Shown: positions 1 to 12,400, counted from the first letter of the stretch. The stretch is DNA of 64,000 nucleotides from Paratrimastix pyriformis (GCA_027972325.1 JAPMOS010000012.1:491501-555500), one strand, 5' to 3'. The notes: a model not told the origin generated them from the sequence alone. Numbers and translations are program-made.

Positions 1-277
1 AGACAGAGGCATCGCCACCCATCATTGCCGGGCTCGCTGCCCACCGGCCGATGAGCCGGGAGGATGGCCCATCCATCCATCTCCCCTTGTCCGGGGTCAT
101 GGTCCCTCCATCCATCTCCCTTGTCCGGGATCATGGTCCCACCGCCACCGCCGTCTCCCAGCGGAGTCTCCACGGACTCCGCCAGCCCAATGGGCCATGG
201 CCGTGGGATGGATGGCCGGTGAGGTGGGCGCTGTGTATGCGTGTGTGTGCGCGGGGGGGGCGAGCCAGCGGGCGGAC
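1..277 (-). other. BBS2 intron 7 and unassigned downstream sequence
   Basis: This stretch lies downstream of the last BBS2 exon I can place. It starts with a GTCCGC donor at 277-272. I could not recognise the next BBS2 exon here, so it is either intron or contains an exon too diverged to call. No other gene is seen. Confidence 0.4.
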
Positions 278-2297
278 CGGATCTCGCCGTCGGCCGAGCA
301 GCAGAGGAGCTCCGTCTGGCCGTCCATCCGGTAGTCGGCCGTGGCCAGGGCCGTGATGGCCGCGGGGAAGGTCTCCCGGGCCAGCGCGTCGCCCGTATCG
401 CCCCGGCGAACCTGCAGTTTGAAGGGGGGAGGGAGGGGGGGGGGGGGGGGGGGGGAGAGGGGGAGGGGAGGTCCGAGAGACATGATCGCGTGCCTGCTCC
501 TGTGTGCGCATGTGCTTGTCTGTGTCTGTGTGGAGCAAAGGGACTGATCAATCGGAGAGGAAGGGTCTCAACTGACGCACAGCTTGTCTGTGTCTGTGTG
601 CCCATACGATGTGCTCGTGTCTGTCCGTGTGCCCATACGATGTGCTCGTGTCTGTCTGTGTGCCCATACGATGTGCTCGTGTCTGTCTGTGTGCCCATAC
701 GATGTGCTCGTGTCTGTCCGTCTGCGTGTGCCTCCGGGCGGGTGGTCAGGCGGGCGTGCGGACCTCGAGGGCCCCGTCGGGCAGCGAGGTGATGAGCTCC
801 TTGGCCCCGTCCCCGTCGATGTCGAAGGCCACCATGGCCAGGTGCTGCCGATCCACCCGGCCGGGCACACGGGGTGAGGAGAGAAGATCAGGACGGGGCG
901 CAACGGTGGCCTGGCCAGATGGGTGCCACCTCCCGGGGAGGCGGCGGCGGCGGGTGTGTGTGTGTGTGGGGGGGTGCGGCGGATGGGGCGGATGGGGCGG
1001 GGGGCACGGCTGGCGGGATGTTCCATGCGATGGGGACGGGCGGCGGACCGGGGCAGCGGACTTGACGCGCCACTGGCGGATGGCGCGGGTGTACGAGCCG
1101 AGGATGCCGTTGGCCAGGGCGTACGCGAACTGGCCCCCGCCCCCCAGCGGCTCGAGCAGCGTCACCTGCGCGCCCCGGCCCCGCCCCCGGCCCCAAGCCC
1201 CCCCAACCACCAGTCCGCCAACACGACACGGCGGATCGGACCGGGATCAACAGCCGCAGCCGGGCGGCGGCATGGCGGCGGGCTGGGTCGTGGCAGCGGC
1301 AAGGCCCCGAGCGGCGCCCAGCGGCGGGGCGCGGCGCCAGGGGGGCGCGGGGACCTTGTCGGTCTCGGTGGTGGAGGCGAGGACCTCCTCGTTGCGGAAG
1401 GCGCGGATCTCCGAGTCGTCCGAGCCGACCAGCATGTCCGTGTGGCCCGGCTCCCACGGGCAGAAGCACATGGCGCTGACGCTGCCCCCGGTCACGTTGA
1501 AGTAGCACTCCTTGCCGGCTTGGTCGAACCCCTGCCCCCGGCGTATCCCCCCAGGCCAGGCACCAAAAAACAGAAGAGGGTGAGGTGCCGACGCCACTGA
1601 CGACGATGGAGGGGTCCATGGCGGCGGCGTGTGGTGGTGACGTGTGGTGGTGACGTGTGGTGGTGACGTGTGGTGGTGACGTGTGGTGGTGCCGTGTGGG
1701 CCACAGCAGGCCGCCCCGACCTGGATGGAGCAGCGGCCGCCGACGATGGCCATGGGGGTCTCCGAGGCGCCAAAGGGACCCAGGAGAATCCGGTTGACCC
1801 CATCGGGGATGTCCTTGGTGAAGGTGTCCGAGTTCTCCTCCACATCGAACCTACGACGGGGGGGCGTGGGCGTGTCAGTCGGAACGACATCATCCCCGGG
1901 GTTCAGGTTGAGATCGATCGAATGCGCACTGACCCTTTGAGTGAAGTTTGCGACCCGATCACTAACGTATCCCGCTTGATCGTTGGATTGAGACACCCCG
2001 CCACGAGGGCGGTGATCTGTTTGTTGACATTCAAAAAACGGATGTCGCTCTCGATCTCGGTCGGAGAGGTGGCGGGGTTAGACGTTCCTACTGCAGCCCG
2101 GTTATGGGGACTATGCACCAGGATCTTCCCGCCCGTTGTGGCACATGTAAATGAAGGGCTCAGCCCATCATCTATGGGGCAGGGCTGACTCGGGTGGATT
2201 TCAAGAGTCGAAACAGACATTTCCCAATGGTAATCTGCCCATCAAGTATGGGATGGCCCAGACTGATCTGGAAAGAGGGCACAGAAAGGGAGGCCAT
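278..2297 (-). CDS. BBS2: BBS2, BBSome subunit (N-terminal 318 codons; rest beyond the left edge)
   Basis: BBS2 is a beta-propeller subunit of the BBSome, the coat complex that moves membrane proteins into and out of cilia. Seven exons fit the family in order: 2219-2297, 1934-2171, 1721-1850, 1355-1531, 1049-1165, 764-844 and 278-411, with compatible phases throughout. Landmarks matching the family as I remember it are GKILVHSPHN and IGSQTSLK near the start, AIVGGRCSIQGFD, LVGSDDSEIRAF, FAYALANGILGSY, FDIDGDGAKELIT and DYRMDGQTELLCCSADGEI. These are the propeller blades with their FDxDGDG-type loops. The start at 2297 restores the usual N-terminus (MASLSVPSFQISL), and the 47 bp first intron joins GK to YDG. 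All seven donors begin GTC. A pogo-like element begins 36 bp upstream of the start codon. The middle and C-terminal domains are not in the window. Confidence 0.92.
585..722. repeat. 31-bp minisatellite in BBS2 intron 6
   Basis: Four near-identical copies of a 31-bp unit (cores CCCATACGATGTGCTCGTGT at 601, 632, 663 and 694) lie inside the BBS2 intron at 412-763. The same intron carries a sense-strand poly-C tract at about 430-455, just upstream of its acceptor. Confidence 0.9.
1629..1693. repeat. 13-bp tandem repeat in BBS2 intron 3
   Basis: About five copies of GTGTGGTGGTGAC lie inside the intron at 1532-1720. The repeat is non-coding. Confidence 0.85.
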
Positions 2298-2333
2298 CCA
2301 AGAGATAGCCAAAAGACCCACCACGGAAACATA

Positions 2334-2359
2334 ACGTGGGGTGAAAACCCGGAAACGGG
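2334..2359 (+). repeat. Left terminal inverted repeat of the pogo-like element
   Basis: This pairs with the reverse complement of 4329-4356 over its whole length, apart from two positions where a G run and an A run are one base shorter. The flanking TA at 2332-2333 is the target duplication. Confidence 0.88.
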
Positions 2360-2372
2360 TTAAAACCCGGAC

Positions 2373-4184
2373 ATGGAAGAACCGCCTCCCAGCCCAAGCA
2401 AGCTTCTTCTCACTGCTGAGTACCGTCAGCTTAAGCCAATTTCGCGTGCAGTTAAGCTCGTAAAGGACGGGAAGTGTTCCGTCCCAGATGCGGCATCTCT
2501 TGTGCGAAAAACCCCCCAGGCCGTTTACAGAGCTCTGGACGCCAGGGCGAACGGCCGCGAGGAAGGGGTGAACGGAAGGCAACCTCTGGTGACTCCCGAA
2601 ATGTGCGCACGCTTGCACGACAAGGTGGAAGCGGAAAATCAGGCAGGTTTGACCCTTTGCGCCCCTCGCGTCGCCCTGACCACCAAGAAGCAGTTCAAGG
2701 ACATGGTCTGCCTCACGTTGCCAACCATAATCAACGTCCCCAGATCCTCGCCGAGGTGCTGACGGGCCCTACCGGGGACGTATCCCGAGTCCCGGCCTCG
2801 CCAAACGCACCGTCAAGGCCGTTGCGGCCAAGTGCGAGGTCGTCTTCCAGAAGCCCAGATACGTGGAAAAGGTCGGCTCGTCCTGTCTCCTGACGTCCCT
2901 TGTCCGATCTCCAGGCAGAGCCACCGTCTGCCCTTCTCCGTGGTCCAAGAATGGATGATCAAGAACAGGCCCACCATCGAGCGCCGCCGCTCCGGAGCTA
3001 CTGTTCAACGTCGACGAGACTTCACTTCAACCGGGCAAGGCCGGCGATGAGAAGGTTGCCGTGACCATCGGAGGGACGAAACCGTCCGCGACTCGACCCC
3101 AAAGGTCTGGACGTCACCGGTCCTCGACCCCATCCCTTCGGCTCCCCGGTAGCTCCACCACTGCACCTTGATCCTCGGCTGCAGTGCCGCGGAGAGAAGG
3201 TCCCCGGCTCTCATCCTCGCCAATCTTAAGAAGGAGCCCGCACTCCCTAAAGCGGCCCAGGGCGCCTTCCTGGGCAGCTCCGAGTCGGGGTGGATCAACA
3301 GCGTCCTGTTCGCGGAATACCTCACGAAGGTCTTCATCCCCCACGTCAAAGAGGTTCGGGCCACGCTTGGCATCGACGCCAACGCGACTGCCGTCCTCCT
3401 CATGGACAACTACGCGGCCCACCGAGGCGGTCGAGAGACTGACTCCCTTCTGGAAAGCGAGCACGTGGTCATCCTCTTCCTTCTGCCCAACAGCACCGCG
3501 TTCTTGCAGCCCCTCGATCGGACGGTGAATCGAGGTCGGCCACCCCAACCGAATGCAGTGTATGCTCACGTTCTTCCAGACTTTAAGAGCTTGTTCTACC
3601 GCCGCTACGAAGTGATCGAAGAGGAGATGGAGAAAGCCCGCAAGAAGGAAGATGCCCGCGAGAAGGTAGATGCCCGGGTCATTGTCTGTGCCCTGCTCCT
3701 GCATGTGCAACCGTCCAACCACTTGCCCATGGCCCGGCTCGCTTCCATCGGGTGCTGGAGGCCGCCTTCGATGCACTCGGAGGCACTGCCACGCCCGTTA
3801 TGGTCCGGAGGGGTGGTCCCAGTGCGGCCTCTGCCCCTTCGACGTCGACGCGGCCACGACCCACGAATGCGTCATTCCCGCTCCCCGGGTCACCCGTCCG
3901 ACTCACCCGAGGCCCATCATGAACACGCTTGTTCCCCACAAAACAAGGTCAGGCGGATCGTGCTGGATGACGACACTTCCGAGGAGTCATGGGACGAGAT
4001 GGAGAAGCTGGCTGCTGCCATGCCGGCTCGTGTCCCTCCGGCCCCAGAGGCCACTCCCGCCACCCCAGAGGCCACTCCTGCCGGGCGTCGCGCGCCCGCA
4101 AGCGGGCCGGACAAGCGCGGCCAGCGCCAGTCACTCCTGGTCCCCCCGCCGACGTTCCCGGGGTCAAGGAGGCCACCCTGCTGA
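2373..4184 (+). pseudogene. pogo-family DDE transposase remnant
   Basis: The first open part (from 2373, MEEPPPSPSK) carries a helix-turn-helix-like stretch (SVPDAASLVRKTPQAVYRAL) like the DNA-binding head of pogo and CENP-B-type transposases. The DDE core follows in pieces: NVDETSLQPG near 3004 (first Asp), LLMDNYAAH near 3400 (second Asp), and LLPNSTAFLQPLDR near 3480-3530 (third Asp, the PxDx form typical of pogo/Tigger). These motifs lie in different frames: the head ends at a stop at 2760-2762, the first Asp is in another frame, and the rest returns to the original one. At least two or three frame changes are needed. Unannotated introns could explain some, but the reading is more like a dead copy. 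A Pro/Ala-rich tail reaches about 4184. Confidence 0.8.
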
Positions 4185-4328
4185 AAAATAATTCAAGTCG
4201 ACCCTTCTCGTTTTTTTGCTCTTCGCTCCCCTCAAACTGCAACTCGTTTGCGTCTGAGTGCACTGTAAATATGAGGGATATCAAAGAAAAATTTGAAAAT
4301 TTGAATTCTCCGCTTTCCGGCTTTGCCG

Positions 4329-4356
4329 CCCGTTTCCGGGTTTTTCACCCCCACGT
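4329..4356 (-). repeat. Right terminal inverted repeat of the pogo-like element
   Basis: This is the reverse complement of the left terminus with two one-base length differences. The flanking TA is at 4357-4358. Confidence 0.88.
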
Positions 4357-4390
4357 TACACTAACTCCTATCAGTTCGTCGGTGTTCGCG

Positions 4391-6888
4391 ATGTCGTTCA
4401 ATCCCGCCCGTTTCTATATTTGTGAAAACTGTGGCGCGCATGTGATGAAGACAGACCAAGACCACCCACAAGAATGCACCGGGCGGAAGGTGGAGTGTGA
4501 AGCGTGCCATGCTCAGGTGAAGCTGTCTGACATGGAGAAGCACAAGACTGGTGAATGTTTGGAGAGGATGATGACTTGTCAATACTGTACTGTGCAACTC
4601 AAGGCCCAGTTGCATGTGGAGCACGAGAGGTTTGTGCAGACTGGGGCGGCAGGGTCACCACCGTTCTCATTTTTAACGCAGGGAATGCGGTAATCGAACA
4701 GAACAATGTCTTGAGTGTCGCCGCTTTATTCGGCGCAAAGGTCCGCCAGGTTTCTCTCTCCCCCATCACGGTTTCCCCAGATTTTGCCCAGCACCGAGAG
4801 TCAGATTGTCAATATCCCCCCAAAACGCCACCCCCCCAACGCCGGGTGAGGTCTGATTCTCCCCCCCAAAAGACTCACCACCATTGGCATCGTTGGGGCA
4901 GCGAGGCCGAGGCTGCGTTGGACCGTCAGCGGGCCGTGGTGCTGGGCGATTTCTTCCCCAACGAGCTCAAGGAGACGGCCTCCCTGACCGGGGGCGAAGA
5001 GGACCCCGACCAACCCTTTGCCCCGATCCCAGGTCTGTTCGGGCGAGTGGCTCCACCCCCGGCCAACCCAACCCCCTCAGATCCCGCACAGCAACAGCAG
5101 CTCCTCGCCGACTATGGGGCGATCTCCCTGGCCGGCGGGGTTGGAGCCCCTGGGGGGAACGACCCATTGCGCGAGGCCGCGGAGCGCTCTCGGCGGGAGG
5201 CCATCGAAGCCGAGCGGCGCCGAGTGGCACTGGCCGCCATCGAGGCCGGGGCCCCTGCCGCGGTCTGCAACCGCTGTGTGCGGGGATGGGTGGAGGAGGG
5301 GGGAGGGGGTGGGGGATATGTCATCGCACCGCTCGCTGTTCTGCTGTTCCGTCGCCCGTCGGTCGTTCTCCGCGCGACAGTCTTCTAAAGCCCTCGCGTT
5401 GATCTCCGCTCTCTTCCTCCCGCCCGCCCACCCTCGCGGCCCCACTGGCCTGACTCCGGCAGCCTCTCGAGTCCCTCGAGCCTCCCGCGGGTCCTGCTCC
5501 GCCCCCGCCCGTCTCTTGCCCCCTGCGGGCAGCAATCGGGACGCCCCGAAGCGGAGCTTGGCCCAGGTGGGGTCCCCATGACGTCTGCGGAGCAGTGGAT
5601 CCTCTCGGGCCAGACCTCGGTCCGTCGGGGTCGTCGTCTCCCGGGGTCCCGCCTTGCAGCCGTGGGTGGTGGCTGACTGCGACACCACCCCTTTCCCTCT
5701 CACGCAGTGCCCATACTGCCGGACCGAATGTGGCGACAATGAGGCGCTCCAGGTCTGCATCCCTCCCACCTCCCCCACACCTGGCTCAGGTCCCCTGCTG
5801 AGCTGCTCCGCCATTTCCCCATTTCCACCGCCCCGCTGCAGATCCACGTCCTGACGGAATGTCCCGCCCACCCGGCTGCCGAGGCCGAGCCGCCGCAGCC
5901 ACCACACCAGGAGGGCCGCCTCTCCCCGCCTGAGATGCCACAGGTCCCACTGGGCCGGCTTCTCCCGCCCCCACCCATCCCCATCCCCATCCCCATCCCC
6001 GTCCCCGTTGCCGCACCCGGACCCGCTGCCAGACCCGCACCCGGGATGGTGATTCCTCCGCCTCCCGAGCCGCCGCTTCTGCCCCGCCGGTGGCTGTGGA
6101 TGCGCGCTACGGGGACGTTTCGCCGGTCCAGTTCATGCCCCCATGGAGCGTCCTCAAGCAGCGGCTCCCGCGGCGCGAGCCCGACCCCGTGGTCCCGCCC
6201 CCGCCCCCGCCTCCCCCTCCACCTTCCCCTCCGCAACCCCCTGCCGAAGAGACCCCCCAGCCTGAGGAAGACATGGTGCCCTGCGAGATCTGCAAGAAGC
6301 CCGTGCACTTTGAGGACCTCGAAGAGCACCAGGTCGCCCCCCCCATCGCATCCCCGCCCTCGGGCTCATGACCTTCCTTCCCACGGACGCGGCGACGCTG
6401 ACCCCCTCGTCACACAGGAAGCCTGTCTCCGGCGCCACGAAGTGCAAGATCCCAGCCAGCAGGCAGGCGAGGACTACGCCGACCAGTGGGAGCAGCATCT
6501 GCAGCCCCGCGCGTCGGCTCGGGCGCCTCGGGGGGCCCTCGCCCCCACTCGGCCGTCGCCCCTCGCCGCCGCCCGCCACTCCCCACCCGATCTGGGCCCG
6601 CCGGCAGCCGCTCCTCGGCTCCGCGGTGCCTTAGCCGCGAAGCCTGCACCCCTAGCTCCCCCCACGACCCGGCTCCGGGACCCCATCATCCCCCGGGACC
6701 CCATCCCCCGAGGTTCCCCCTCGGCTGCTGCCGGAATCCCTGCGCTGAGCAGGCCTCCTTCGCAGACCGGGGGAAGCGCATACTACCATCCCCCAAGGGC
6801 ACCAGCAAAACCGCTAGTCGCACCACCTGGGGGGAGGCCATCGAGCAGGAATGCACTTCAGCCTGATGGGCGCCCGAGGTGGCGTTGA
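4391..6888 (+). CDS. TRAF-type zinc-finger protein (TRAFD1-like)
   Basis: Exon 1 (4391-4633) encodes a TRAF-type Cys/His array: CENCGAHV, then CEACHAQVKLSDMEKH, then CQYCTVQLKAQLHVEHE. A GTGCAG intron leads to exon 2 (4792-5262), which completes the finger (HRESDCQYPP) and adds an acidic, Glu/Arg-rich segment. Later zinc-binding pieces are CPYCRTECGDNEALQ (about 5707-5752), IHVLTECPAHP (from 5842) and CEICKKPVHFEDLEEHQ (ends 6332), joined to EACLRRHE in the last exon (6418-6888). The spacing of finger pairs and the Pro-rich tail resemble TRAFD1/XAF1-type proteins, which in animals act as signalling adaptors. That function here is inference. Exons between 5263 and 5706 and around 6050-6120 are not resolved. 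The gene is head to head with BBS2. Confidence 0.72.
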
Positions 6889-7038
6889 ACTTTCTCATGA
6901 TGTCGGCTCTTATGGTTCTTCAGATATTCCAAAATCGTTCTCCGCCCGGGAAAACCCAAGACGGCTCGATCGAAAATCGGATTTCAAGGGGTTAGTTGTC
7001 ACCCCGAGGTTCGCTCGATTTTGAGAGTCGAAGAAGAA

Positions 7039-9084
7039 ATGTCCCACGACTACCATCTCGCTCCTCTTGCCAACCCCATTCACCGTGAGGGCCCTGTTGT
7101 CCTTCGTCTGCAAACGCATTCGCTTGTGTCGGGACGATGATCTGATTCTTGTTTCATATGACTCCTTTTTTTGTTGGTTAAGTCATCCTCGACGGTTATG
7201 GCATTGGCAAGAATGAAGCAAAGGAAAACCCTATCGTCGCGGCCAACCCCGTTGTCATTAACGAGCTTGTCCACCAGGCCAAGGAGCACCACCTCTACAC
7301 CCGCTTGAAGGCCCATGGTCCTGCTGTTGGTCTCCCCTCGGAATCGGATATGGGCAACAGCGAAGTTGGCCACAATGCCTTCGGGTCAGCGAGCCCATTA
7401 TTCCTCGGCTCCGATCATTTTGCGCCTGTTCCCTCTCTGTTGTTAGTTGCGGCCAGATTTATTCCCAGGGCACCAAGCTGGTGGACGAGTCCTTTGCCAG
7501 CGGTGTTATTTTCCGCACCCCTCAGTGGCACCAGGTTGTTGCCGAGACTGCTGCCCACAACGGCACCCTTCATATGTTCGGGTCTGCAGAACCAAACAAC
7601 CCATTGAATCGAAGCTGACTCCGTGGGACCTTTTTTTTGGTGTTCCTTGCTTCCCTCTATAGCCTTCTCTCCGATGGCAACATTCACTCCCACATGAACC
7701 AGATCTTCAAGCTCCTCGACGGTGCTGTTGAGTCTGGGATTCACAAGATTCGCATGCATGTTCTCCTGGACGGTCGTGATGTTTCTCCCACCTCCGGCCT
7801 GGTCTACATCAACCAGCTCGAGGAGAAGCTGGCCAAGCTGCGCGAGCACAACGGTCTGTTCCTGTTGCACCTCGCGACCATTGTTTATTTCACGGTGCAC
7901 CTTCATTTACTCCGCAATTAGTCGATGCTCGGATCGCCACTGGTGGTGGTCGCATGTATGTCACCATGGATCGGTATGGCTCCGACTGGAAGATGGTCCA
8001 GCGCGGCTGGGAACTGATGGTCCATGGTGTTGTGATGCCGGAGGATGTCACTTCTGAGTACTCTGGCTACTTCCGCTCGGCCACTGAGGCCATCGAACTG
8101 GGCCGTCGTCTGTGGCCCGCGAAGCAGGACCAGTACAACCCGCCCTTCGTCGTCGTCGACGAGGCCGGCCAGCCCATTGGCCGGATGCAGGATGGGGATG
8201 CTGTCATCAACTGGAACTTCCGTGGCGATCGCGCCGTTCAGATCACCCAGACCTTCACCGCCCCCGATGCGGAGTTCACCCACTTCGCTCGTGGTGCCAT
8301 GCCCCGCCTGACCTATGCCGGCCTGCTGGAGTACGACACGGAGGTGCACATCCCGCGCCTCTTCCTGGTGCCCCCTCCCGAGATCCACCACACCATGGGC
8401 CAGTACCTCTGCGCCTCTGGCGTCACCTCGTACGCCGTGGCCGAGACCCACAAGTACGGCCACGTGACCTTCTTCTGGAACGGCAACAAGTCCGGCTGCA
8501 TCGACGAGCACCTCGAGCAGTACGATTGCGTCGAGTCGCTCCCCAATGCCCAGACTGAGTCGCACCCCGAGATGAAGGCCCCCGAGGTCACTGACAAGCT
8601 TGTTGAGGCCATCCGCTCGGGCCGGTTCCGCTTCGTCCGCTGCAACCTGGCCAACCCCGACATGGTCGGCCACACGGGCAACTTCCAGTCCTGCGTTCGC
8701 GCCGTCCAGTGCATGAACCAGTGCGTCGAGCGTGTGGCCCGCGAGGTCGAGGCTCGCGGCGGTATCCTCATTGTCTGTCGCCCCTCCTTTGCCTCCCAGC
8801 TCACCCCCGCCTTTCCCCTTCCCCAGATCACTGCCGACCACGGCAACGTCGAGATTAAGGACAACAAGGGCAGCAAGACCAGCCACACCTGCGCCCCTGT
8901 GGACTTTGCCGTCCGCGACTTTGCCTACCACGGCGAGTACACCCTCCTCCCGGAGGGCCAGCCCACCGCCGATGCCGATGGTCTGGGTGCCGGCCTGAGC
9001 AACGTTGCCGCCACCGTCATGAACATGCTCGGCTTCGAGGCCCCCGCCGTGTACCGGAAGTCCCTCTACGTCCCCGCCCACTAA
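7039..9084 (+). CDS. gpmI: 2,3-bisphosphoglycerate-independent phosphoglycerate mutase (iPGM)
   Basis: The enzyme interconverts 3- and 2-phosphoglycerate in glycolysis using two metal ions and a phosphoserine intermediate. Six exons (7039-7105, 7183-7384, 7447-7581, 7663-7853, 7922-8772, 8827-9084) sum to 568 codons, the usual iPGM size. Key motifs are LILDGYGIGKNEAKENPI (metal Asp), SESDMGNSEVGHNAFG (catalytic Ser), HVLLDGRDVSPTSG, ATGGGRMYVTMDRY, NWNFRGDRAVQIT, NLANPDMVGHTGN and ITADHGNVE (metal ligands). Nothing essential looks missing. All five donors begin GTC. Base composition is less extreme than in the neighbours and there are no minisatellites, as expected of a highly expressed housekeeping gene. 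It is convergent with the RP-x-S-A gene at 9477. Confidence 0.96.
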
Positions 9085-9476
9085 GCGGCCTCGCAGGCCC
9101 CGCTCGTCGGTGCAAGGCGAGCGCTCGTTTCGTTTCCCGCCCTTCGCTTGTCGATAGTTGATTTGCTTCCGCCTGGGCACTCCCGCGCGACAGCCGCCTC
9201 CCGTCCCAACGGAGTTTTTCGGGCACCTGGCGAACCTCACCCGCCGCCGCTGCTGCTGTTTCTCTTCTCTCTTCCCCCGGGCGCCGTCGCATGGACGGCG
9301 CTTTCGCTGAACACGATTCTTTTCGTTCGTTCGCTCGTTCGATCCGAGTTCGGCAAACAAACGAGACGGGGAGGGGCGAGGCGGAGGGGCGAGAGAGAAC
9401 GAGAGCGGATGGGGAGATGATGATATGATCCCACGACGGCCGGGGGTAGGAGGGGCTGGGTTGTGCCCCGCCGCTC
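9085..9476. other. Convergent intergenic region, iPGM / RP-x-S-A gene
   Basis: The two genes end tail to tail around this 392 bp stretch. The sequence is GC-rich with a purine-rich patch near 9365-9420. I see no gene, RNA or convincing signal beyond what 3' untranslated regions would provide. Confidence 0.6.
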
Positions 9477-12400
9477 CTACCTCCGGGCCGAGGCAGGCCT
9501 GCGGGTCGCCGAGGACGGGGCGGCGAGCCCGGGGTGGGCCGATTGGGGCCTCGGCTGGCGCAGGGGCTGCGGCAGGGGCGCCAGGGCGCACTGGCGGTCG
9601 GCGCGCACCACCTGGGCCAGGACCCGCTTGAAGGTGGGCGGCCCCAGGTCGCGCCGGCCCAGGCGGCGCCCCGGCAGGGGCTTGGTGGGCGGCCCGCCGG
9701 GGTGCTCGACGGCCGTCACCACCGCCGCGGCCGCCATGGCCGTCTCCTCGCGCCCCTCGGGCCGCCTGGGGCCCGCCCCCGCCTGCGCCGCCGCCGCCGC
9801 CGCCTCCTCCTCTTCCCGCTGCTGCTGCTGAGATCCGCCCACCACCAGGCGGCCTCCTGCCCGCCCCGCGACTGCCGCCGAGGCCGAGGCGGGCCGCTGG
9901 AGGTGGTGCGACCGGGCGGCCGGGCGAGGGGAGCCCGAGGGCGCGGCGCGAGGGACGAGGGACACGTCGGGGGTGGGGGTGGGTTCGGGCTCGAACAGGG
10001 GCGGCGACCGGGGCCGCACGGGGGGCCCGGGGTGCGCCCCCGGGGGCGCCACCGCCGGGGTGGCGGTGGGGTTGTTGGCGGGGTCGGGCAGGGCCGACTG
10101 GGCCCGGCGGGCCCGGTCCACCAGGGCGGCCATGCTGGCGCTCAGCTCGCCCCCCCGGTGCCCCGCCGCCATGATCGTCGCCGCCAGGGCGGCCGCGGCC
10201 ACGCCCATGCCCTCGCCGCCACCCGTGCGGGTCTGGGCTGAGGCGGGCCGCCGGGGCCTGGTGGACAGGGCGTCGCTGCTGCCGCCGCCACTGTTCCGCC
10301 CCCCGGTGCCGGCCGTGAGCCGGTCGACCGAGGCCGCCAAGGCCCCCGTACCGCCACTGGCCCCCAGCGGGCGGCCCGGGGGGCGGCGGCTCGAGGCGGG
10401 TGTTTGCGGGCTGGGCCGGCGCGGGGTGCCGCCGCCGCCGCCGCCAGGGAAGGCGGCGTTGAGGCCAGCGGTGGTGGCGGTGGCGGTGGCGGTGGCAGGG
10501 GTGGAGGTGGAGGTGGGTGCGGAGGCCGAGCTGGGCCGCCGGGTGGCTGAGGATGAGCGGAGCAGCCCGCGCCGCCGGTGGGCGGAGAGGGTCGGGCTGG
10601 CGGCCCCGGTCAGCACCACCGGCCCGGGCGGCTCGGGGGTGTGCTGCAGCGAGATGGCGGCGCTGCGGCGGAGGCGGGTCCGCAGCTGGGAGGAGACCGC
10701 CAGCCAGCTGATGTCGGCCGGCACCCCGAAGGGACCCGTCGGGCCGTCCTCGGCCCCCACCGGGGCAACGGCCAGGGGCCCAGGGCCGGCCGCTGTCCCC
10801 CCGGCATCAGCGGGGCACATCACCATGAGCCGAGAATCGGCAGGTGAGAAGCAGCGTCGGAGGGAGGAAGGGAGGAAGTGGGAGGGGGACGGACAGGCGT
10901 AGCTGGCGGTGAGGGACTCGGCGGGGTTTGGGGAGGAGATCAGCAGCGAGGCCAGGCTGCCCGCCGTGGGGCTGGGGGAGCGCCGGCGGCGGGCCATGGC
11001 CGAGCTTGCCCGGACCAGGGGCCGCCGCCGGGCGGGGGCCGACTGGGGGGTCGCCTGACGGTAGCGCGAGGCCACCAGCGGGCTGGCCGTCAGCATCTGG
11101 GGCGGGAAGATGCGGCCCTCGGGGTCGCCCCAGGCCCCCACCCCAACCGGCCCCAGGGGGCGGGCCCCGGGCTGGCTGGGGGCCCCCATGGCCCCGAGGC
11201 CGCCGCCGCCGCTCCCCATGGAGGCCGAGAGGGGCTTGCTGCGGACGGGTTGGCTGGTGGCCGGTCGGGCCGGGCGGCGCCTGAGCAGGGCCAGGGCCGA
11301 CGAGGGGGGCGTCGAGCGGGCCGCGCTGCCCCGGCCCCGGCGGGGGTGCCGGGCCCGCCACTGGGCGATGATGTCGGCCCCCCAGCTCAGCTGCGAGCCC
11401 GCCTCGGCGTCCTCCTCCTCGTCCTCGAGGACGTCCCCCCCCGCCCCGGCGGCCGGCTCCTCGTCCGGGCGCCCGTCCTCGGGGGCCCGCGCTACGCGGA
11501 GCGGCCCGAACCGGGCGCCCGTGAGGATGGCCTGGGTGGTGGGGTCGCACTCCTGCAGGGCCAGCGGGACCCCCGCCCGGCTGGCGGGCCGGGGCGGCGA
11601 GGGGGTGGCCGCGCGGGCGGCCCTCGCCGGCTGCTGCTGCTGCCGCTGGGACGAGGGGGCGGCCGAGGGCGGCCGGGCCGGAGGGGTGGCCAGGGGGGCG
11701 GCGGCGGCGGCGGAGGCCAGGCGGGACGGCTGCAGCGGGGAGCTGCTGGGGCGGCGGTGCAGCGAGCGGGCCGCCGCGGCCGAGTCTGGGCCCCGTCCCG
11801 GGGTGGCCACCGCCGAGGGGGCCTCCCCGCCCCCGGACTTCGTGACCTTGCGGCCGCTGGCCGGCCGTGGCGGCTGCGGGGACGGGGACGGGACGGCGTG
11901 CGGGCTGGGCGAGGCCGTGCTGGGGTGCGGCGAGCCCGGGACGCCCAGCCGCGGGACGGCCGTCGAGGGCCGAACTGCGGTGGGTGCGTGCGCGGGGAGG
12001 CGAAATGGCGATGTAAGGCAACGCGAGGGGTGGAGGTCGGGGTGGGCAGGGCGGGCGGGGCGGGGCGGGGCGGGGCGGGGCGGGGCGGGGCGGGGCGGGC
12101 GGGGCGGGCGGGGCGGGCGGGCGGGCGGGGAAGGGCCGGACTGGGCGGCCCCGCTGGCGGCCTGGGCGAAGGGCGACTGGAAGGGGGCCGGGCCGGGCGA
12201 CGGCGGCAGCAGCGCAGGGGCCAACGGGGCGCCCCCCTTGGGGCGGGTCAGGGCCTCCCTGAGGGCCGGCCCGAAGAGGCCACTGCTGCTTGCCCCCGAG
12301 GCGGCCGAGGGGGGCCGGTCGGGCGGCCCGAGGGGGCCCAGCGAGGAGCCCGACGAACGGCCCACCAGCAGGACCGCGTCCCCGGGGCTCGAGGTCCGGC

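Larger units (their letters stand above)
2334..4356 (+). mobile_element. pogo/Tigger-like DNA transposon, 2,023 bp, decayed
   Basis: Terminal inverted repeats at 2334-2359 and 4329-4356 match over about 26-28 bp with two single-base length differences (both ACGTGGGG...CCCGGAAACGGG on their own strand). They are flanked by a TA dinucleotide at 2332-2333 and 4357-4358, the target-site duplication typical of the Tc1/mariner-pogo superfamily. The interior encodes a pogo-type transposase in broken frames (separate entry). The element sits in the intergenic gap between BBS2 and the TRAF-type zinc-finger gene. Without it and one TA, their start codons would be only 68 bp apart. Confidence 0.9.
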
